Shown here: positions 33,036 to 36,468 of the stretch, piece after piece
Numbering within the stretch: the stretch's first letter is position 1
Layout of the letters: each line of letters opens with the position of its first letter
Assembly (NCBI GenBank): GCA_002385665.1
Contig: DGDX01000098.1
Coordinates: forward strand, 3,705-40,172
DNA length: 36,468 bases
Reading direction: 5' to 3'
Source of the DNA: Firmicutes bacterium UBA3941
GTDB taxonomy: Bacteria; Bacillota; Clostridia; Caldicoprobacterales; UBA3941
The notes under the pieces: model-generated
Told to the model about the DNA's origin: nothing
Databases searched by the model: none
What the model saw: the letters and a program-made list of their open reading frames with translations, nothing else
Translations under genes and position numbers: made by a program

Positions 33036-33055
33036 TTTAGTCACCTCATACCTGA

Positions 33056-33565
33056 TTATCTTATCTCTTCCCATCCCACTATAGAAAAGTTTGTATGATC
33101 CAATTGAAAATCCGGTTCTCCTGGATCTTCCCACCTTATCTCAACAAGAGCCCTGACTGAACGGCTTATCTTCCCTATAGTGCATATTGACATAAGAATT
33201 AACTCATCCCTGTCCTTGACAGCCTTGTTCTTTATACAAGTTATTTTTAGCTTTACTTTTTCTCCATCAAAATCTTCAAATTCAGGAGCTATTATTGGGG
33301 TTTCTATAAGCCCCAGCAGTAGGGCATCTGCACAATCTATCCTGGGGTCCGTATATAGATACTCCATCTTATTCTTCAATATCTCTATATGGTGAGACAG
33401 ACCGGCTTCAGCATAATAATATGCTGCTTGATGAGCCTTTTCCGATGAAAGTATTTTTAAATGCACCATATCCATATTGGATAGGGTAATCCCCAGTATA
33501 GTAAGAACCAGTAGCACTAACAGCACCAACAAGATGGCCGAACCCTTAGATCCAAACCTAAGCAT
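33056..33565 (-). CDS. PilX/GspK-like minor pilin
   Basis: A 169-residue protein with a PilX-type N-terminus: GSKGSAILLVLLVLLVLTILG, a long hydrophobic helix right after a putative prepilin-peptidase site (KG-SAI). It lacks the glutamate at position +5 found in ordinary pilins, as do GspK and many PilX proteins thought to cap the pilus tip. A helix with AAYYYAEAGLSH, the conserved PilX-like motif, follows. The rest is family-variable. GGGGG precedes the ATG. It lies between pilW-like and pilM genes. Confidence 0.83.
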   Translation of the reverse strand: MLRFGSKGSAILLVLLVLLVLTILGITLSNMDMVHLKILSSEKAHQAAYYYAEAGLSHHIEILKNKMEYLYTDPRIDCADALLLGLIETPIIAPEFEDFDGEKVKLKITCIKNKAVKDRDELILMSICTIGKISRSVRALVEIRWEDPGEPDFQLDHTNFSIVGWEEIR

Positions 33566-33595
33566 TTTGATTCCCCCGTCATATATGTTTCGGAA

Positions 33596-34033
33596 TTATT
33601 CTAAAAGATGAAAGTATGCTTCCAGTGAAAAACAATTGCCCTTCCTATCAGGCATACTTGAAATCCCTATATATAACAAAGAAGGTTTTGGTTTATAAAA
33701 GACGAATTCAGATATTCCCACAGCCAGTTGATTACCCTTATTCATAAGGATATCCTTGGATAATTTATAGCTCTCGCTCCCAACTATCAAGGTATCATCG
33801 GTTATTTTTACTTCCTTGGTCCTTCTAACGTTATAGGTGATATGGTCCAATGCAATACGGACATTGGATTGATTTTCAATTACTGCGGCGTTTTCCAAAT
33901 ATCCTTGGACACCGAACAAATATATGGAATACGATAATGATAGTACCAATAAGATAAGGGAGGCGGCAATGACAAGCTCTACTAAAGTTAAGCCTTTTTG
34001 CGTACCTGAAATGAACTGTAATCTAAAAAACAC
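33596..34033 (-). CDS. PilW/GspJ-like minor pilin
   Basis: A 145-residue class III-signal prepilin. It has a short basic leader with the cleavage site QKG-LTLVELV (E at +5 of the mature protein), a hydrophobic helix (about 14-40), then a globular part with INQSNVRIALDHITYNVRRTKEV-like helix and TLIVGSESYKLSKD strands as in PilW/GspJ. The start is GTG at 34033 with AAGGAT upstream. It would be processed by the prepilin peptidase encoded two genes upstream. Confidence 0.82.
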   Translation of the reverse strand: MFFRLQFISGTQKGLTLVELVIAASLILLVLSLSYSIYLFGVQGYLENAAVIENQSNVRIALDHITYNVRRTKEVKITDDTLIVGSESYKLSKDILMNKGNQLAVGISEFVFYKPKPSLLYIGISSMPDRKGNCFSLEAYFHLLE

Positions 34034-34075
34034 TTTGTTATCATCCTTACTGCTAATGATAAAATTGTCAATAAA

Positions 34076-34807
34076 TCAGTTAACAACTGCAAAAATGTTC
34101 TCTATACCGAAGATTCGTTTGCTATAACCGGGATCATCAAAAGCTTCTATCTTGGCCCTGAATACAGAATAATCCCTGTAAAAACATCTATCAACAACCC
34201 TATACTCCCCACCATAATTCAGGTTCCAATTATTATGATTACCTGGGTATACGGTAATATCTACATTACCATCAACCTTGAATTCATACGGGACATCTGG
34301 CATCTTGTCTGTGAGGTTTATTTGAATTGTAGGATTTCCGGTGAATTGGCAGGTTCCTGAAACGGATCCCGACCCTACTCGAATTTGATAAGATTCTTTA
34401 TTGATTACTATATGTACCTCACAAGGATCCGAACTTACATCAGGCAAAAAGGTTTTGCAGCCGTCTGGTGTCAGAACCATAATCTCGTCCCCTTCATCTG
34501 GTTTGCTCTTTAATATTATGTAAAAACAAGCATAACCGATTTCTGCGTCATATGGATGCACTTGGGTGCGGATAAATATGTCATCCACGCTTTTTTCTCC
34601 CTTTGAACCATAGACCTCACCAGAATTCATGGACATCAGCATTTCCATTTCATTGCGTACGGCGTATATTGCCTTTAGCTGCCTGGACATGGTTTTTCGT
34701 ACCATTCTTGATTGTATAAAGATTCCGGTAAAGGGTCCAACGATCAGAGCAAGAATCAGGATGGATACAATAATTTCTATAAGCGAGATCCCCTTGTTGT
34801 TTTTCAT
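34076..34807 (-). CDS. PilV/GspI-like minor pilin
   Basis: A 243-residue prepilin with leader MKNNKG, cleavage before ISLIEIIVSILILALIVGP, and E at +5. The early helix ends QLKAIYAVRNEMEMLMSMN, which resembles PilV/GspI proteins. The C-terminal part is long and beta-rich (CQFTGNPTIQINLTDK, DITVYPGNHNNWNLNY) with no family I recognise. It may be a tip-exposed domain. The ATG overlaps the stop of the preceding pseudopilin gene by ATGA. Confidence 0.8.
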   Translation of the reverse strand: MKNNKGISLIEIIVSILILALIVGPFTGIFIQSRMVRKTMSRQLKAIYAVRNEMEMLMSMNSGEVYGSKGEKSVDDIFIRTQVHPYDAEIGYACFYIILKSKPDEGDEIMVLTPDGCKTFLPDVSSDPCEVHIVINKESYQIRVGSGSVSGTCQFTGNPTIQINLTDKMPDVPYEFKVDGNVDITVYPGNHNNWNLNYGGEYRVVDRCFYRDYSVFRAKIEAFDDPGYSKRIFGIENIFAVVN

Positions 34808-35259
34808 GGCTTAACCGCCACCCTTCCTGTCCCTACAGCAATTGTGATTGTCTTTTCCTTGCCTTTTTTGGATTTTAGTATAATGCTGCCAGTTTGTGTT
34901 GGAATGCCCGTAGCAGAAAAGGTTAACCTCTTGAAATTGCCCTCTGTCTTTAAGGTGCTGGTTATACTTTCAATGTGCGGGCTAAACTCGACAGTCTTTT
35001 GGGTTGGTTCCCGCAGTGCTATGCTCTTAACTCTATAGAATCTATTATTAATATCCAATTCAAAGTAATGGCTAATGGCATTGGTTATAGCCAGATGCTG
35101 TGTCCACCTGATATCTTCCATTATTTGCTTGGCAGTTGATTCTAAAACCCATTTGTCCAGAATGTTGGTTATGACAGGAATTGCTATTAGGGATAATATT
35201 CCCAGTATAGCTATAACACATATCAACTCAATTAATGTAAAGCCTTTTGAGCCACCCAA
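34804..35259 (-). CDS. FimT/GspH-like pseudopilin
   Basis: A prepilin of about 151 residues with cleavage site SKG-FTLIELICVIAILGILSLIAIP, then the helix KQIMEDIRWTQHLAITNAISHYF typical of GspH/FimT, and a beta-rich end (GIPTQTGSIILKSKKGKEKTITIAVGTGR). GTG codons at 35271 and 35268 lie inside the AAGGTGGTGAT Shine-Dalgarno. The TTG at 35259 is correctly spaced and gives leader MGGSKG. It is the first pilin-like gene after pilD. Confidence 0.82.
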   Translation of the reverse strand: MGGSKGFTLIELICVIAILGILSLIAIPVITNILDKWVLESTAKQIMEDIRWTQHLAITNAISHYFELDINNRFYRVKSIALREPTQKTVEFSPHIESITSTLKTEGNFKRLTFSATGIPTQTGSIILKSKKGKEKTITIAVGTGRVAVKP

Positions 35260-35341
35260 ACCAATCACCACCTTGTTGCAAGTGAGTTGATTTTTTGCAA
35301 AAGAGTATTATTACCCAAATAATACTTTAGCTACAATAATA

Positions 35342-36103
35342 CTAAGATGATATCCACAGATACCATTGGATGATATTATTTCCCCACAGAAGTGATATGA
35401 AACCTGCAAGGGAGATAAATGGCCCAAAGGGTATATAGTCCCCTTTTTTCTTTAACTTTAACAGGAGTAGAAATAAAGAGAAAATACCCCCGATGTATAT
35501 GGATAATATAAGGGTCAAAAGGGTAAGCTTCCACCCTAAAAACAAACCAATCATCCCCAACAATTTAATATCTCCTCCACCCATACCCTCCTTCCTAATC
35601 AACAACTTAGCCAATAGGGCAACAATCAAAAGGCTGCCGAAGCCAAGACAAAAACCCAAAAGAGCATCCGCAATACCAGTTGTGATACTGATGGCACTAA
35701 AAAACAGCCCCGTTACCAACCCTATAACAATTAATATATTGGGAATGATTTGTTGCTCTATATCGATAAAGGTAGTAATTATAAGTATTCCCAATAAAAC
35801 GGAGTAGGCAGCAAAGCTCCATGTTAGACCAAGGGTTTTATACATCAGTATGTAAGAAATGGATGTAAGAAGCTCCACAATTGGATACCTGGGAGAAATC
35901 CTCTCCCTGCAATACCTGCATTTCCCTAATAAAATCATGTAGCTAAATACAGGTACCAAGTCCAACGGTCCCAGGGTATGGTTACAGGAGGGACAATGCG
36001 AAGGAGGATAGACGATGGATTTACCACTTTGGATCCTATGGATGCATACATTATAAAAGCTTCCTAGAAGCAGGGATATTATGGCAACGGCTAAATATGT
36101 CAT
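35342..36103 (-). CDS. pilD: Prepilin peptidase / N-methyltransferase PilD
   Basis: A 253-residue polytopic aspartyl protease that cleaves prepilin leaders and methylates the new N-terminus. The N-terminal cytoplasmic domain has the zinc-type cysteine pairs C37/C40 (CPSC) and C62/C65 (CRYC). The catalytic aspartates are D114 (TTFIDIEQQIIP) and D178 (GMGGGDIKLLG). About eight membrane helices follow the usual pattern. AGGAGG lies eight bases before the ATG. It serves the four pilin-like proteins encoded just downstream. Confidence 0.95.
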   Translation of the reverse strand: MTYLAVAIISLLLGSFYNVCIHRIQSGKSIVYPPSHCPSCNHTLGPLDLVPVFSYMILLGKCRYCRERISPRYPIVELLTSISYILMYKTLGLTWSFAAYSVLLGILIITTFIDIEQQIIPNILIVIGLVTGLFFSAISITTGIADALLGFCLGFGSLLIVALLAKLLIRKEGMGGGDIKLLGMIGLFLGWKLTLLTLILSIYIGGIFSLFLLLLKLKKKGDYIPFGPFISLAGFISLLWGNNIIQWYLWISS

Positions 36104-36118
36104 AGAAGGATCCTCCTG

Positions 36119-36468
36119 TTAAAAAACATACATATTAAACATGGGCAGCACCACCGAAATAACTATATAAGCAATGATACCGCCTAAGAATAGAATGGAT
36201 AGGGGTTCTAATAGGGATATAAACCTATCTATGGCCGTTTCAGCCTCCAATTCGCATAGATCAGCTATCTTATCCATCATTTCCCCTAAATTCCCGCTTT
36301 CCTCCCCTGTGCCAATAATATTTATTGTCTCCAGAGGAAAAATTCCTAAGGTCATAAGGGATTTAGCTAAACCTTTGCCCTGATATACCATGGCTAAGGC
36401 CTGATTTAGCTTATTGATTATATATGCGTTGTTCATCACTTTGGAGGAGATGGCCAAAGATTGGGTTA
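36119..36468 (-). CDS. pilC: Type IV pilus platform protein PilC/GspF family, C-terminal part (cut by window edge)
   Basis: The frame is open to the window's right edge, so only the last 115 or so residues are seen. TQSLAISSKVMNNAYI, GKGLAKSLMTLGIFP, IGTGEESGNLGEMMDKIADL and LEPLSILFLGGIIAYIVISVVLPMFNMYVF are typical of the second PilC/GspF domain, whose inner-membrane helices anchor the pilus motor. A TTG at 36457 could look like a start, but similarity continues upstream of it. The remaining motor genes (pilB, pilT) and probably the operon promoter lie beyond the window. Confidence 0.93.
   Translation of the reverse strand, partial: TQSLAISSKVMNNAYIINKLNQALAMVYQGKGLAKSLMTLGIFPLETINIIGTGEESGNLGEMMDKIADLCELEAETAIDRFISLLEPLSILFLGGIIAYIVISVVLPMFNMYVF

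Overview
The window looks like the chromosome of a low-GC, endospore-forming member of the Clostridia (Firmicutes/Bacillota). The support is a gerA-type germination operon, the complete spoIIIAA-AH operon, spoVS behind a textbook sigma-H promoter, strong Shine-Dalgarno sites, GTG and TTG starts, and gram-positive LexA boxes. I see no phage, insertion sequence or CRISPR array. It reads as mostly core chromosome, and I cannot name the genus.

Plus-strand half (1-13.5 kb). A DUF1015 protein is cut by the left edge and followed by a terminator. Then comes a three-gene spore germinant receptor operon (A-B-C order), a small membrane protein of the CLC_0170 type on the opposite strand, and the conserved tRNA-modification, mismatch-repair and RNA-chaperone run miaB-mutS-mutL-miaA-hfq. 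A PLP enzyme of the methionine gamma-lyase/aluminium-resistance family (ynbB-like) follows.

Centre (13.5-22.9 kb). An SOS module holds lexA on the minus strand and a divergent small LysM membrane protein resembling the YneA division inhibitor. LexA boxes are readable at both promoters. A chromosomal tyrosine recombinase of XerS/XerC type converges on the LysM gene. Next are proC-rnhC, a solitary tRNA-Trp on the plus strand, an AspB-like aminotransferase, a membrane-dipeptidase-family enzyme, spoVS, and rny with a roughly 208-nt leader that can fold.

Minus-strand right half (22.9-36.5 kb). Read in the direction of transcription from the right edge: a type IV pilus operon (pilC fragment, pilD, four pilin-like genes, pilM, pilN, pilO), a ComFB-family gene, aroK, aroQ, efp, a CD1247-type zinc-ribbon protein, then spoIIIAA-AB-AC-AD-AE-AF-AG-AH. 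The spoIIIA genes build the mother-cell side of the feeding-tube complex that keeps the forespore active. The pilus genes encode the assembly platform, peptidase and minor pilins. The ATPases and major pilin are not in the window.

No wholly new system is evident. The best leads are the folded rny leader, the ComFB gene between pilus and shikimate genes, the tyrosine recombinase beside lexA/yneA, a His-to-Gln change in the Hfq proximal site, and several inverted repeats sitting on readable promoters.
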